A DNA stretch of 64,000 nt from Paragyromitra xinjiangensis (lineage: Eukaryota > Ascomycota > Pezizomycetes > Pezizales > Discinaceae). This document shows, piece by piece, positions 25,101 to 37,404 of this stretch; the stretch's first letter is position 1, and each line of letters opens with the position of its first letter. The translations under genes were made by a program, and so were the position numbers. Under the pieces are notes generated by a model. The model was given only the letters and a program-made list of their open reading frames with translations. It was not told the origin of the DNA and did no database searches. The stretch lies in assembly GCA_038503065.1 (NCBI GenBank), contig JBCAMK010000014.1:186001-250000 (forward strand), read 5' to 3'.

Positions 25101-27269
25101 GAGCTCGACTATATATACTCTACAGTCGTGTCAAGACCGGGTTGGCAGAACCACCGCTTTTTGGCGATATCTATTGAATCTCGCCCCCCAGCGGAGTTTG
25201 ATATACTCCCCTAGTGGTTGCTGACCGCCAGGTAAGAAAAAATTTACCTGCCCACTTATTGGGTTTTATTTTTTCATTTTTTTCCGGTCATACACATGGA
25301 TTTTTGGAGGTACAGAACCGAATCGAGCGAAGGGGTAATCGGAAACCCGCCTCCCCCGTGAAATCGTGAGATGTTTCAGAGCTAGATGTTGAAGAGGTGG
25401 GGTCCCCAGATTCTGATTTCCTCCGGCATGCAGGATGTTGTGCAGATTGGGCTTCTAGTTACCCCCAATGGACCATTGAATATCAAAGCAAGTCACTCCG
25501 AGAACGATTTACATCTACTCCATCCGACAACTAACGGGAAACAGTCGAACAGGGGATGCCTCTCGTTAATTCATCGGACCTTTAAGGCATACATATCGGG
25601 GATGTACAAGAGCTTTACTGGGTTGGCCAATTAATCACACGCGAAAGGATGGAATCATGCACCGATGGAAAGTTATCGGGATGAACAGGTGTTTGGGCAC
25701 CTTAATCTGGAAAGATGCAGGACGCCAAAGACGTGTCATACCCGCCCGCAGATGATGAGTGGAGATCTTCAGCCTAACCAAGGGTTTGGGATCGGAAATA
25801 TTTATTTCTGGATGCGAGCCTGGGGAGAATTCCTGGAGACGAAGACGTGTCAAGACTTATTGCGGTGTTTAAAAGATGCCCACCATAGTGACACACTACT
25901 GATTCTGAAACATTTTTTGAAACCTATCGATGGCAACCCAAACACAATCAAGGGGAAGATACCGGCGAAGATATCTCCATCGAAGAGATGTTTTGAACTC
26001 ATTGTTTGCGATGCGGCTGTCAAGATAATTTTCATGTGGCTTTTCGGAGGCCTGCTTGTGTGTTGTCAATAGGTGGTCTGGATTGCTGGTAACACGAGAT
26101 GCGTGCGAAAGACCAGTGAGTTGTCAGACGGAGCTAGGATGGCTGCCTTTTCTGGTCAGGACCGCAATTCAACGTTCGAGAAGCACGTCAATTCAAGAAC
26201 GGCTATCGTAGCATATGTAAGAGGACGGATTAGTGCTCTCGATTTCATCTGGAGAAAAGCAGACATCCATCGAAATACAGACTAACCCTAATCGCCAATA
26301 GTTAACAAAAGCAGACACTCAACTCCATGATAGGGTTAGTTTGTGGAAACTCGTGAGGCAACTAATGTCGTGATGATCAATGCTAGCCTAGTTTTGTGTT
26401 TGCAATTTAGGCTTTGATGTTAAGTTGAACATGGCTCCAAGCCTCTAACTACAAAACATCAAAAGCCCCGGCGTAATATATTCCGTTCGTTGGTTTGTAC
26501 TATATCTTGACGATGGTCACTGTGCTAACCCGACCAAATAACTCGAGCGAACGGATACATCACGTTACGGCCGGATCTCGACATAGTATTTACTCAAGGC
26601 GACAGGAACCCGTGATGATGATATCACGGCTTCCATCGGCCATGAAATGCACTAGTGGCCGTAGAATCAAAGACTGTTCCAGGCCTAAATTTACAAGAAT
26701 CATGTAACGTGTTTTTGCATCAATGTTTGCTTTTATATTGTGCTTGGCTACATAAGATATGGCTTGCAGCCGGCACTGTGGGCAGAGAGTTACTAACGGC
26801 TTTCTTGCCGGATAAAAGAAAAGAAAAAAGATAGTTAGTTAAACTGACAAAACGACCAATAACCTCTAAAAATACAACCCAAGAGAGAAAACGTGATAAA
26901 AGATACAAAATTTCCCTCCAAGGCGCCTGTACAAGTTCGTTGAAACCAAATCTAATGATACCATAGCCTCCCGTGTAGTAAAAGTCCATCGCCATACGGC
27001 TATTACAAAGGAAAAACAATAATAATGAACGCCTTCCCTTAAGGATAAAAATACAAACTGCTGACTTTTCCCTATCATGTGCGGACCCATTTCCTTGTCG
27101 AAACCCACAAGTATTACAAAGCACCACCCGAGTATCGAATCCGTTCTATCCAGATTCCCAATTACGCATCGTTGCCCAGTGGGCCCCATCCACCTCGCCT
27201 CCCCAGTTGATGTTTTAAGATTGCTCGTTCCCGTTTGATATCGTCGCCTCGGCGCATGTGTCGGACGTT
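22116..27269. other. 5.2 kb gene-poor region
   Basis: Beyond the PRPP synthetase promoter I find no ORF with family resemblance on either strand. Candidates such as 25665-26072 (135 codons), 24752-25177 and 22892-23155 have no recognisable motif, no plausible splice extension and no paralog in the window. I see no TIR, LTR or tRNA. It may be old degraded transposon sequence. Confidence 0.4.
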
Positions 27270-27434
27270 TTATGCGTTATAGGTGCAGGGGCGGCAGGTC
27301 TTAAGTCTGCAGTATTTGCACTCGAAGATAAACCAATGTGGCCCTGAGGCGCACATGCCGCAATTCCATAGCAGAAGGGTATTCTCGCTCTTGATGATTT
27401 TGAAGCTGTGACGGCAGTACCCCGGAACAGCCAT
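27270..27434 (-). CDS. Small cysteine-rich, probably zinc-binding protein, 54 residues
   Basis: A single open frame runs from ATG at 27434 to TAA at 27270. The product is MAVPGYCRHSFKIIK ... CRPCTYNA with Cys at 7, 25, 28, 39, 42, 47 and 50 and His at 9 and 33. The CxxC pairs (CGMC, CKYC, CRPC) and the WNCGMCASGPHWFIFECKYC core suggest two treble-clef or zinc-ribbon-like metal sites. I recall small conserved fungal proteins of this pattern but cannot name a function. It has no signal peptide. It was judged real because of the regular metal-ligand spacing and balanced codon use in a region otherwise without coding signal. Additional upstream exons are possible. Confidence 0.6.
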   Translation of the reverse strand: MAVPGYCRHSFKIIKSENTLLLWNCGMCASGPHWFIFECKYCRLKTCRPCTYNA

Positions 27435-29742
27435 TGTGGGGTTTGTTTGGAGGTTTGTGATGGGAGCTTTGGGGGGGATTCTATCTTATCGTAGAGAGCA
27501 GATGAGTGCTGCGCTGGGAGGGGTTTGATAGAGAGATAGGTGGGGGTGATAGGAATGATGGATTGTTTGATACTTCAAGGAGGATGAGGAAGTGATGGCA
27601 GGAAGATATAGTTTTGAGGATTGTTTGCTCTCTGAAATACAATGGAGGAGGAGGGGGAATCGAGATTTTGAATGATTGTGGACCTGGGCGAGGGAACACC
27701 TTATTATATATCGAGGAGGGAAGGGGGAGTGTCAGCATCAGGTGTGGTCCTCAGACCCCCAGAGCCAATCGCCGAATTTCGTTGCGGCTCCATAATTTTT
27801 TTTTCTACCGAAATGAGATAACCTCAGCTCCCTGGTCTTGGACGAGATCGTCCAACTGATACGTCAGACCTGGCAGACTTTCGGCTATTAAAATGGATCT
27901 GCTTTGCTGGAATGCCTGCAGGATGAGTGGTTGATCGAGAGAGTCTCGCAGCAAGAGACGCCCACAGCCGCTCTTCCACAGTTCCACTGGCACTGAGGTT
28001 CACATCAAGTGACCGAGAGTTTCGTATTGCCTCTTCGTGCCCGGGAAGAAACAGGATTACATGTTTTGTTTACAGCCAAGGGGTGGTTGTTTAAGAAGGG
28101 AAAATTTCATTGCTTCCGCGACCTTGCTCCTTGAAATTACTTTTTGTGGCCCCAGGTGTCTTGGGGCGTACCAAGCTACCGGGAGGGAGAGAGGCTCAGA
28201 GAGCTTTCTAGCGCGAAGTACCAACAAGTTGGTTCGGTTTCTGCGCCTGCGCCTGCGCTTTGACGTTCTGCGCGTTCCTTGTTGGTACGGTTATGTCCTT
28301 GCCCAACTGCACTGCACGTCTTTCCTTGCATACAGCGGACGGCGGATCTCCCAGAACCGCTGAGAGGGCTGGCTTCTTCACTTCTCCAAGGAGATGATGA
28401 TGCATGTTCGCTCGATCACTGCTGAAGAACGTTGGACGATACGATACTTGTCCTCCCCTTTCACCCTCACCACTAGCAGGGAATCATAGGGGCAGACGAA
28501 TTGTGGGACCGGGCCCATATAGCACGATTCCGAATTGGTGCTGGAATGGTTCCACTTGAGTTGTTTCCTTTTTATTACCTTTTGCCTAGGAGATGGAAGC
28601 TTTTGTTTCTCTCTGTAAGTTTGTGGGGGGTGTGGATACGGTACAAGACGTACGTCGCCTGGTGTGGAATGTTTCACGAGATCCCACGGCCTCACGGTGG
28701 GGGTTAACGTTCAGCGGGCCATGGGAATTTAATCATTCCAATTTGAGGGGCCGTGGAACTCGTTCACGCCCACCCCCCATACCCAGCAATTTTGACAACT
28801 CCACGGACCGGAATCCAAACTCATGGTCCTGGGAAGAGAGGCTATTCGACGTTTCTTTTTTCCTTAAATATTCATATTTGCTTTTTCTAAACGGGGTTTA
28901 CTGTGAGGTAAGAATATTGATCTATTCCGGGCCGCCGGGCATCAAAGTTGATATTCGAGAAGCTGCTGTTCCCACGGTGCACACACACCGAAACTGGACA
29001 ATCGCACCTTGCAGCAGAACCGATCCCTCGGTTGCTGGAAGCGGTCTGTGGAGACGTTTTTGATATGGTGATCCCTGCCTAGTCGGTGTCATTACGTCTC
29101 GGCAGTTGCCTTCATACGGAAAGGTCCTCCCCCCAATTAACCAGAAAAAGACGCAGAGAAAGGAGCGGCTCCGCTAGGACCGTTAATTAAAGAACTACCT
29201 TCAAGGATTGTTACGGCTGCACTTGTGGAAGTTCTCGAAGTTCCAGGTATACGGGACCGATTGGACATCGACCCAGTTTCTGTTGAGACTCATATCATAC
29301 CCTGGTATACCGCTGTATGCAAGCAAGTAAACGTGGGTCACTGCCGTCATGGATATGGATTCTATGGAAAACATCATACCGCTTCTAAATGACATGTAAG
29401 GTTCACCGATTCATGATACATATTAACTAATTATCTACCCCCCGGGTTCCGCAGCTGAACCTCCCGGAGATATACGTACCGAAACAGACTCTGACAAAAA
29501 ATGAAAAGCACCCAAAGCATCGAGGAACGTCACCGCATTTTACCGTCAGGAACATCCTAGAGCTTCATGATCTGCAAGGCCCGAAACAGCGTGCAACTCA
29601 CCCATGACTGACTGGAAGATTGCGCATAACAAATACAATCAATACTTCTAAGAGGCGTCAGATGGCCCGATTATGTTATGGTAAAACTTGCTGGGCCCTC
29701 GGACCTTTCTCCCAAGCGTTGACACTCGGGATGTTACTCATT
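27435..29742. other. Intergenic, no recognised gene
   Basis: 2.3 kb between the small Cys-rich gene and the RING gene. Contains a small inverted pair GTACCAACAAG/CTTGTTGGTAC (28219 and 28277 area) and ORFs up to 156 codons with no motif. Confidence 0.4.
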
Positions 29743-31825
29743 TTATCGTGCTGGAGCTGAAGACTTTACCAGGAGTTGCTCATACCGAGAGATTTTCTTG
29801 CGACTGAGTAAGTCGGTCGCTAATGAGACATCTATAAGGTTTGATCCGCAGCACTTGACAGGACATCCGTTGTGGGGATTTTTCAAGGCTTGAGCGAACA
29901 TCGCTAAAGAAAAAAAAAACCACCCCCGACCAGACCCGTAAGCCGGCTATTCGGAATATGTATCACTCCTGAGCATAAAATAACGTACCTTTTAAGCACG
30001 ACCTACAACAGAAATGCAGGCATTTTTCAGATACCTGGATTAAGGACCCCGCGTCGAATACTTCGCGGCATCTAACGCATTTTGACTCCTCTTTGATCTC
30101 CTGGGATGTTTCCGTCAAGCCGCCGGCTTTGTTACCTCTCCAAGAGAACTTGTTCAACAGATTCCCTGAGTGTTTCCTCAATAGCGCTCGGATGGAGCTG
30201 TTTGTGTTCTTATTGAGGCTAGGTTGTCGGGGGTTTGTTGCAGATGTGGCTTGAACGGGACTTTTAAATCCATGTCCGGTCAGCCCTGAACTTCTCCCTG
30301 GGCTATACCTCTGCTCAGATGCTTCTTGAGGATTGTCGTCTAGAGAGTACGTTTTTTTGGCCATGTCTGTCTCCCCCTTCTCGGACAAGGTATCTGGGGG
30401 CTCGCTTTGTTCGCCCTGCTCTTTCTCTTTTACTTCCCTGCTTACAGTTTTTTTTCTGAGTTTCCTCGGGGGCAGAGTGATTTCCCATGGATTTCCTTTA
30501 CATGCTTGACTTAGGGAGCTTAAGGGAGTCCTAACAGGTTTAGGGGCAGCAGTAACTCCTAGTTCCTCGTCATCTGAAGAGGGTGGTTGTGATTCGGATT
30601 CAGATGTTTCTGGATCCTCATCCAGTGAAGTTGATGTGGCCGTAGAAAGTGAAGATGAAGATAATGATGAGAGTGAGGAGATTGATGGGTTTCGGGCCAC
30701 AGCTGACTTTCGCCCATAACGTTCCTCCGGTGTACTTTTCTCTATACTCACGAGCTTTCCTGCAAATCTAACTTTCTTCCCGCCGGGAATCTGTGGTCTT
30801 TTTGCCGATTTAGATCCCATAGGGTTATGTTGGGTTTGGCGACCGCCATCGGGATCCGCCGCGTTCTCACTGGCTGTGTTCTGATAATGGGGTTTTTGGT
30901 TAAGATCTACTTTTTTATACTGACTAGGGGTTGTGATCTTAGAGTTTAATGTTGTGGGAAGTATTGGAGTTGTTGGAGGCAAAATCCCAGATGGAGAAAA
31001 CGACCAGGGGCGAGCGGTCGGTTCTGATAAGTGACGACGAGATCGCTGGTCGTATATTTTCGAGTCTATGGGGAGGACGGGTGGACTACCCGCGCTGGTT
31101 TTTTGCGCAAGAGGTAGTTTTGGTTTGGAAGATGTCCTCTCGGGGAGGTTGTATTTCATCATGGAGCTACTTCCAACCGGGTCCTTTCCCATTTCCAGAC
31201 TTTTGGGAGTCTGAATCCGGGATTCGTGACTCACCACCGAGTCCCAATTTAAGAAACCCACCAAGCTAGTTCGTTTATATTGTTCAGAATTTGAATTGAA
31301 TGTCGAATTGCTGGCTCGTTTTTGTGGTAAGGTTTCACTAACTCTCCTAAGTTTCCTTTGATTCGAGTCCCTACGGCCTGATAATGCCTGGTCGCGTCTT
31401 TGTTTGGCCTCTGCAAGGTCGCGCATATCTTGACGTATACTTTCCATCTGATTCTCCAAAGCTAGAGCCTCACTCTCCCTAATGTGTTTTTTCCATGAAG
31501 AGTCTGTAGATGGAAAGCTCTCTTCCACTGCCGCTTCTCCGGCAGCCAACGAGCGGCTATTCCCGTATCGGACATCCTTAGCCTTCCCGAAATTCTCCGT
31601 CGAAACCACCAATCCACGTCTCACTAAGGTTTTCTCAGCTCCAGATGGTGAAACGGTGCCTGAGCCATCTTTATTTTGGTCCAGTGAGAAAGCAATAGTG
31701 GATAAGTCTTCTGATTGTGGACGGTTTTGTGGAAGCGTTTCTCGAATGTTTTCGATACTGCGGACAAGAGTCAGCTCCAAGGCGTCGAAGTCCGGAGCGG
31801 CGCATGGATATCGTGTGGGTGGCAT
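29743..31825 (-). CDS. RING/RBR-like protein with long disordered N-terminus
   Basis: Exon 1 runs 31825-29989 and exon 2 29903-29743, separated by an 85-bp intron, giving 665 residues if no further intron exists. Residues 1-580 are mostly Ser/Pro/Lys-rich and low complexity. A charged coiled-coil-like stretch lies near 110-150 (ENQMESIRQDMRDLAEAKQ) and a Ser run near 385-410. From about 582 a zinc-finger module reads CVRC ... CLHFCCRSC, then after the intron MFAQALKNPHNGCPVKCCG. This resembles the first RING of fungal RING-IBR-RING (RBR) E3 ubiquitin ligases. It then ends at TAA after YEQLLVKSSAPAR, with no IBR or RING2 cysteines found downstream. Either a later intron was missed or the protein is a truncated RBR. 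A role in ubiquitin transfer is inference. Confidence 0.65.
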
Positions 31826-32799
31826 GGTTGGGAGTGTCCAGCGACTTCACCGGATCTTCACGTCAGAAAAATCAACATTGCGCGACGTTTCAAACATCCG
31901 TCACTGGCTCACTTACTATTGCTTTCGTGGAGATATCCAAGGAGAATCCGTTAGAGTCGATGCCTTCTTTCGGGAATGCTTGTTTAATACACGTCACTTG
32001 GATAAAATAGAAAGAGTTTTTTTCCGTGTAGGACAAGGCTGTTATCTTTTCCCACACGTAAATCCTAAACTGGTCATCCCATAATATGTGGGGGGTTGCC
32101 GAGAGAGAGAGGGGGGGAGGCGTTTAAACCCCCAATCATCCGACGATACGCGTTGTGAGGCTGAGCCTCACCCCCGCAGCTTGCGTTCGTGGCAGAACCT
32201 GCGCTTAAGCTTTGCTACCGGCGGATAAAACTCGAAACACTACGGGATGTATGAAACTGGAAAATTACTACGGAGAGTGTAATGTATTTGTGCTAGTAGG
32301 TGTTAAATATGTCTCTTGGGTCATTGTCTCGTGTCGCGTGTTTCGTGCTGTTTTGGTTCTTCCACTTCGTGGGTTGTCAACGGGCCTGGTGGCTGGATGT
32401 GGGGAGATCTTGGAGTTTCTTTTGGAGGGCATCGGTAATAGAGGAATATCATTGTTCGGTTTGTGAAGCCAAGCCACTGAGTATCTTGATCTTGTCTCAC
32501 TTAAAAACATACTTCAGGTCATCGAATATCACTCGGTATTTGGAATCCTTGGGGTAGGGGTGCAAAGCAGTTCATAGGGATGCCTGAAAAAGTGACGATT
32601 TCTGTTTTGCAAAATACAGAGATACCAAAACATGTTGACTCAGAAACCGAGTTACCTCGATATCCCAGCATCGACAGGTTTTACTCCTGGATATCCCATG
32701 AAGGCAGGGGTATCTAAACAGGCAACAAAAGTTTACACAGTCTCCAACTTCTACAAGGAAAAACCCTGCCAAAATCGAATCGAACTTCGAGAAACCTTT
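31826..32799. other. Intergenic; RING gene promoter side
   Basis: No convincing ORF; plus-strand ORFs overlapping 31482-32084 are antisense shadows of the RING gene 5' end. Confidence 0.4.
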
Positions 32800-33413
32800 C
32801 GACTGTGGTTCAAACTCGGCGATATCCCACGACCACTGGGTCGCCTCCTTATCAAACCTAGTTAACATCCACGCAGCTATCATATCCATCCCGGCTGTAA
32901 TACCAGCACTAGTCCAGATCTTCCCGTCATTCTTTCATCTCTTGGTTGATGTTTGTTAGCGCGATATCATAACGAGTGTGGTCTTGTTCGTAATAGCTGT
33001 CTTACCGTCTAACAACCCTGCTCTCACAAGTGCATGCGAACCATGCGAACCAGTACATCGGCCAGGATACTTTCGGCCTCGCCGTGCTTGGGATTAGGGA
33101 TTCAGCTAAACCGGGCCGGAGTGGAACAGTTGGGGTCTGGCCAGGGATGGGGAGATAGTCGAGACGGGGCAGGTCTCATAGATGCAGTTTGGGGTCTGTA
33201 AGGGTCCTCTGGTAGGCTAGGAGGGCTATAGGTCGTGTGAAATAGAATAGAAGTTAATTATAGATGCTTTAGCGGTGAGCTCGGGTCCAACTGGCTCCGG
33301 GGCGAAGGGTTTGGTGATGTTGTTAATGAGGTTGTGGGTCCTATTGTGTCTATGACTTGGTGTCTTGTAGGGTAGGGATTTATGGGGGTGGTGGTGCTAG
33401 ACGCGGAAGCCAT
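32800..33413 (-). pseudogene. DJ-1/PfpI family protein, decayed
   Basis: From an ATG at 33413 (MASASSTTTP) downward on the minus strand, pieces of a DJ-1/PfpI (class I glutamine amidotransferase-like) protein appear in shifting frames. They are QVIDTIGP, then VGPELTAKASIINFYSISHDL and GPLQTPNCIYETCPVSTISPS. After these, one frame holds GSHALVRAGLLDGKTAITNKT and, after two in-frame stops, NDGKIWTSAGITAGMDMIAAWM and WDIAEFEP. The order matches the family, in which the nucleophile elbow (usually a C/TGS-like motif) precedes A.GLLDG and W.SAG. Several frameshifts and stops rule out a functional product. Living relatives are often annotated isonitrile hydratase-like or AraC-associated. Confidence 0.65.
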
Positions 33414-35789
33414 TTTATTCGAATTATTTGGAAAGTGAGGGAGAGGGTAATTGGTAAGGGCTTATGCTTTATTTTGGATGTGGTATAGAAAGCTGCCATG
33501 GGTTAGTGGGCTGGATGGTATTGTTAAAAAACTTATAAAGTATCGCTCCGGACTCTAGGTAGGCTAGTTCAGTAGTGTTTACTTGATATTCTATGTAGGG
33601 GTGTGTGCCATTTGTGGGTTGCGCGTACGTGTTCATTCAAGGGTACTTCCGAGTGACCACCCCGATTATATGAAGCCAATTCTAGGTGTGAGCAACCCTC
33701 TGATTCTTATATAGGAAAAGGTTTGAAATTTAGAAACTTCTATGCGATAAAATCACTGTCTCAATTACTGGAGCTAGACCCGATTAAACTTCAAATTGGG
33801 GAGTCCGCGGAGATGTCCAGATCTTAGTAATCAGTTTGGCTGATTATATTCAGCTTTCTGTTGAGGATTGTGTACTGCGGTAGTAAACATTGATTACTCC
33901 ACATTCTTGTGGAGTTGGTTGAAACTGGCTTGGGCTAGCCTATTCGGGCTGCTAGTTGGGAAATCGTGGTTAGGGTTATGTGATACTTTAGCTAATTGAT
34001 CGGTTTTTGGTTCTTTGAGCTTTTTGAGGTTGTGCCTCTCGTGTCATTGGATTTCCTTTTTTATCCTTCAGCATTTTCCTTAGCGTAAATTTAGTTGGTG
34101 GTTTTGATCGGGTTAATGGCCACCACCGTCTTCGGGTTAATCTCGATTTCGTTTCCAGGTCTGATGATATGTACTAAAACAACTGATATTTAATTAGCAA
34201 TATGCCGCAAAGCGTCACTTCTCACAAGGCTATAAGTTTAAGAGTGGTATAGAGACACTAAAGTACAGGTGTATATCTTTTCTGACGTACATTGAAGGGC
34301 CTAGACCTGTTCTAATGTTAGGTTCCTGGCGGTATTAAGGGATGATGAATTAAATTTGTTTGCTATCCGTTGGGGCTCCTTTGAGTATTTCTCCTTTTAT
34401 TAGAACGGCAGTTGAGCTAGTGTGAAAGAAGAGTACTTTAGCTACCGGCTTCGAATATAGAGTGGAATTAGTTTTTCCTATCATACTACTGTAACAACCC
34501 TGAGATGGTGTAAAGATTTGACTATTCCTCTATGAGTATTAGGTGTTGGAATACTTAGGGTGTCTGCATTCTTATTGAGCTATCAGCGCAGCCATATCTA
34601 TTCGGGCGTTATGATTGGGGGACAAGTCCAGTTGATACCGGGTTACTGATTTTTCCAATGGCCATAGGGAGATAGCATTTCCACTTCTCTGGTCTTACAC
34701 TAGGTCTAGACTTACCTCTACACGTATGTGTGGACAAGGCGTAGAGTACATTGCAGGCTCTTTTAGGCTGCAGCGTCCCATCGAAGTACATGTACTTCTG
34801 CAATGCAGCAATGCCAAACCTACCTATTCTGCAGCTGATCCCCACTCTCATGTGATTACCGTACATACCCCGGGTCTACTTTTCTCCGTAGTTGGTGACC
34901 GGTAAAAGCTCGCGACATGCATATAATACCGTACTTGCCGGGTGTTTCGGTGTTCGAGAAGCAGGATCTGCGGCTTGGGGTTACGCGCCCGAAGGCTTCT
35001 GAGAGGCTAGGCGCATGGGGGTTAAGACTAAGAGATAAGGACTAGCCGAAAACTTAGGCTTCTAAGCTAGGATGGTTTCTTTCTATTTTAGCTGGTGGGA
35101 TGGAAGCGCTGATCGCTAAGGTGTTTTGTGCTACTATAAAATCTTGTTTACTGTGACTGCCATACATCGAGGCCATAATCTATGGAAAAGCTAGTTGCGA
35201 GAGTTATTTCTTAGGGTGTGTAGGGAGTCATCGGTACTATTCCACTTCGTGGCTCAATCTTGAGGGAGATTTGGGGGTGGTTTATTAAATGTGGGATTCA
35301 CGTTTAAAGACGCTATGTAATAGTGGTGCTGCCATTCTTGAAGATTCCTAGGGAAGATCCCCATATCCCAACTATTCCCGTTTGAGGTGGTTAGATGTAC
35401 TTGATAAGTTGGTCGATCAATCAATTATTGCCTCATGAAAGATCACTCGATACATTGTCCTATTGTGTAACTATAAGATAGTGATACTCTACACAATATG
35501 TATGGTGAATTTCTGTATTGGAACGTTATAATTCACACACTGCGCTTCTCATTTTATTCCATGCACATACAAAAGACCGATCATATTGCGTCAAGCCCAC
35601 AAAACACAAAAACACAAACAGAATGCCTACCAACCATATTTACCAAGTAAAAGAGTCTAACGAGAGCAAAACTCGAAAAGCAAAAACATAACGCCCCACA
35701 AAACATCCAAAGAAACATCCGTTCAAACTAGAAAAGAAAAAAAGACAAAAAAAAAACGGGGACAGATGTCATACGTACGCTCTATCACC
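33414..35789. other. 2.4 kb A/T- and G/T-rich region, no recognised gene
   Basis: No ORF above about 85 codons and no family match. The strand asymmetry (many T and G on the plus strand) and lack of coding signal suit degraded repeat sequence. Confidence 0.4.
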
Positions 35790-37404
35790 TCAACTCAGCA
35801 TTTTTACCAATTCCAATTTCCTCCTCACTGCGGCAATCTCTTTCTTTAATTCCTCCTTAACACTCCCCTTCTCATCATCGCCATCCTCCAAAGCCACCAA
35901 TACGCCTTCCACCTCACCTACAGCTGTAAACTGTGGCAAAGCCATATCAAGCAAACATACAACATGCGCCGCATACTCTTTCTTCGAAACCTGATAGTCC
36001 GTCATCGCACCTTTATCCTCCAAATCTCTCGCCATATCCGTCAAACGGTCCGCAAGTCTTTTCATCGAGCCGATAGTGCCTCTAGTATTCTCCGCGCGTG
36101 ACTGCAGGTCGCTCGTGCTGGCCAATAGGTATGTGAGCTGAGCAGCGAGAGCTTCGTGCGCTTGCACGGTAGCATGGAACTCGGCTTCTTGCTTAGTCAG
36201 TCCGTCGAGTTCAGCCTTTTGTGTCGCGTGGATTTCCTCGTGCTGTTTGATACACTGTTCAGTGCCTTTGATAGCGTCCCAGAACGGGCCATCAACTTTT
36301 TTTATGTTCATGCCAAGACCGATTGGTAGGAGTACCCAGCCTGATAGCTTTATCTGTGGGGGTTAGCAGGGGGCTTTGAAGGCCGGTACAAAAAGGGCGC
36401 AGAAGGAATCCATACAAGGGCCTCCATACTATTTGCCTTTTCCTTTGCAGCCTTTGCTTCTTTGAGAGCGAGTTGGTTCGTTTCTATTGCTGTTGTGGAC
36501 TCTACGATTTTTTCTTGGATTGAGGTAAGGGAGAGTTTGATACCGGTGACTTCGGTGGTGACTCCGGAACGAAGCGAATCAACGTCTCGTTGTAGAGTTG
36601 GGATGCAAGTATTCTGATGGTCACGTGTCTAAAACCATAGTCTCAGTAATCTCCAATTTCAGTATCTCTATTGGCTGGTGCACTCACGAGTTCGAATATC
36701 TTCTCCACTAGACTCAATGCCTTATCCGTCTTTGCTGAGACGTTCTCAAACGACCTGATCATCGGCCTAAGGATCGAATCCGGATTCGAATTCAGCACAC
36801 CTCCTTCCTGCTCTTCATCGAATTCCCCCTTTATGCAAGCCGCGAGCTTGCTCAGTCTCAAGAAAGCCACATCAAGCTCCTGCAGGACCAGGCGTTGATT
36901 CGCCGCTGTAATAAATTCGAGTTCAAACGCCGCGTTATCAGTCACGGCCTGCTGACCGCGTATCAACCCGCTGATGGCTTCAAGCTTCTCGGACACATCC
37001 GGGGCAATCGTGACCACATCAACTTGATCACTGCGACGGAGGGTGCCGTCACGGTTTGTGATGTGCTCTGTTAGGTCCACGGCGGCGGGCTTCTCGGTCC
37101 AGGAACCATCTTTACGTTTTAGCTGTGCGCGGAGGACCTTACCGTCCTGGAGTTCGATGTTTTTGGCGCTGGCGCCGAAGTTACTGCTGCCCCATTCGAA
37201 GTTTCCTAAGGGTTGTTAGATGGGGGAGGTCTAGAGGTGGTTTGATGGTTTGGTGGTGGGTTTACCATTGCAGTTGCCTAAAACGGTGTTAAGATCAATT
37301 GTTGAGCGGACCCATTCACCGTCGGATGTGCGACAGAGAGCGGAGAGTTCTTGCTTCCCGCTTAGGTTGATGTACACGGATGTATGTTCATATGCTGCCT
37401 CCAT
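35790..37404 (-). CDS. Cyanovirin-N homology (CVNH) lectin fused to a long helical domain
   Basis: Exons: 37404-37266, 37205-36688, 36628-36416 and 36353-35790; introns 60, 59 and 62 bp; 477 residues. Residues 1 to about 105 form a two-repeat CVNH domain, a mannose-binding fold. Repeat 1 includes SALCRTSDGEWVRSTIDLNTVLGNCNGNF. Repeat 2 includes WGSSNFGASAKNIELQDG and LKRKDGSWTEKPAAVDLTEHITNRDGTLRR. The remaining 370 residues are predicted almost entirely alpha-helical, with heptad-like stretches (TTAIETNQLALKEAKAAKEK; QHEEIHATQKAELDGL). They are broken near residues 291-306 by one short hydrophobic segment, LIKLSGWVLLPIGLGM. No signal peptide is seen, as in other fungal CVNH proteins. The start at 37404 is the first ATG in frame and falls where CVNH domains usually begin; an upstream exon cannot be excluded. 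The function of the helical part is unknown. Confidence 0.82.

Noticed and set aside
25665..26072. 135-codon plus-strand ORF in the gene-poor region
   Set aside because: No domain resemblance, irregular composition, and an equally long ORF lies antisense; likely chance.
31482..32084. 200-codon plus-strand ORF opposite the RING gene start
   Set aside because: Antisense of the Ser/Lys-rich N-terminal coding region; no motif.
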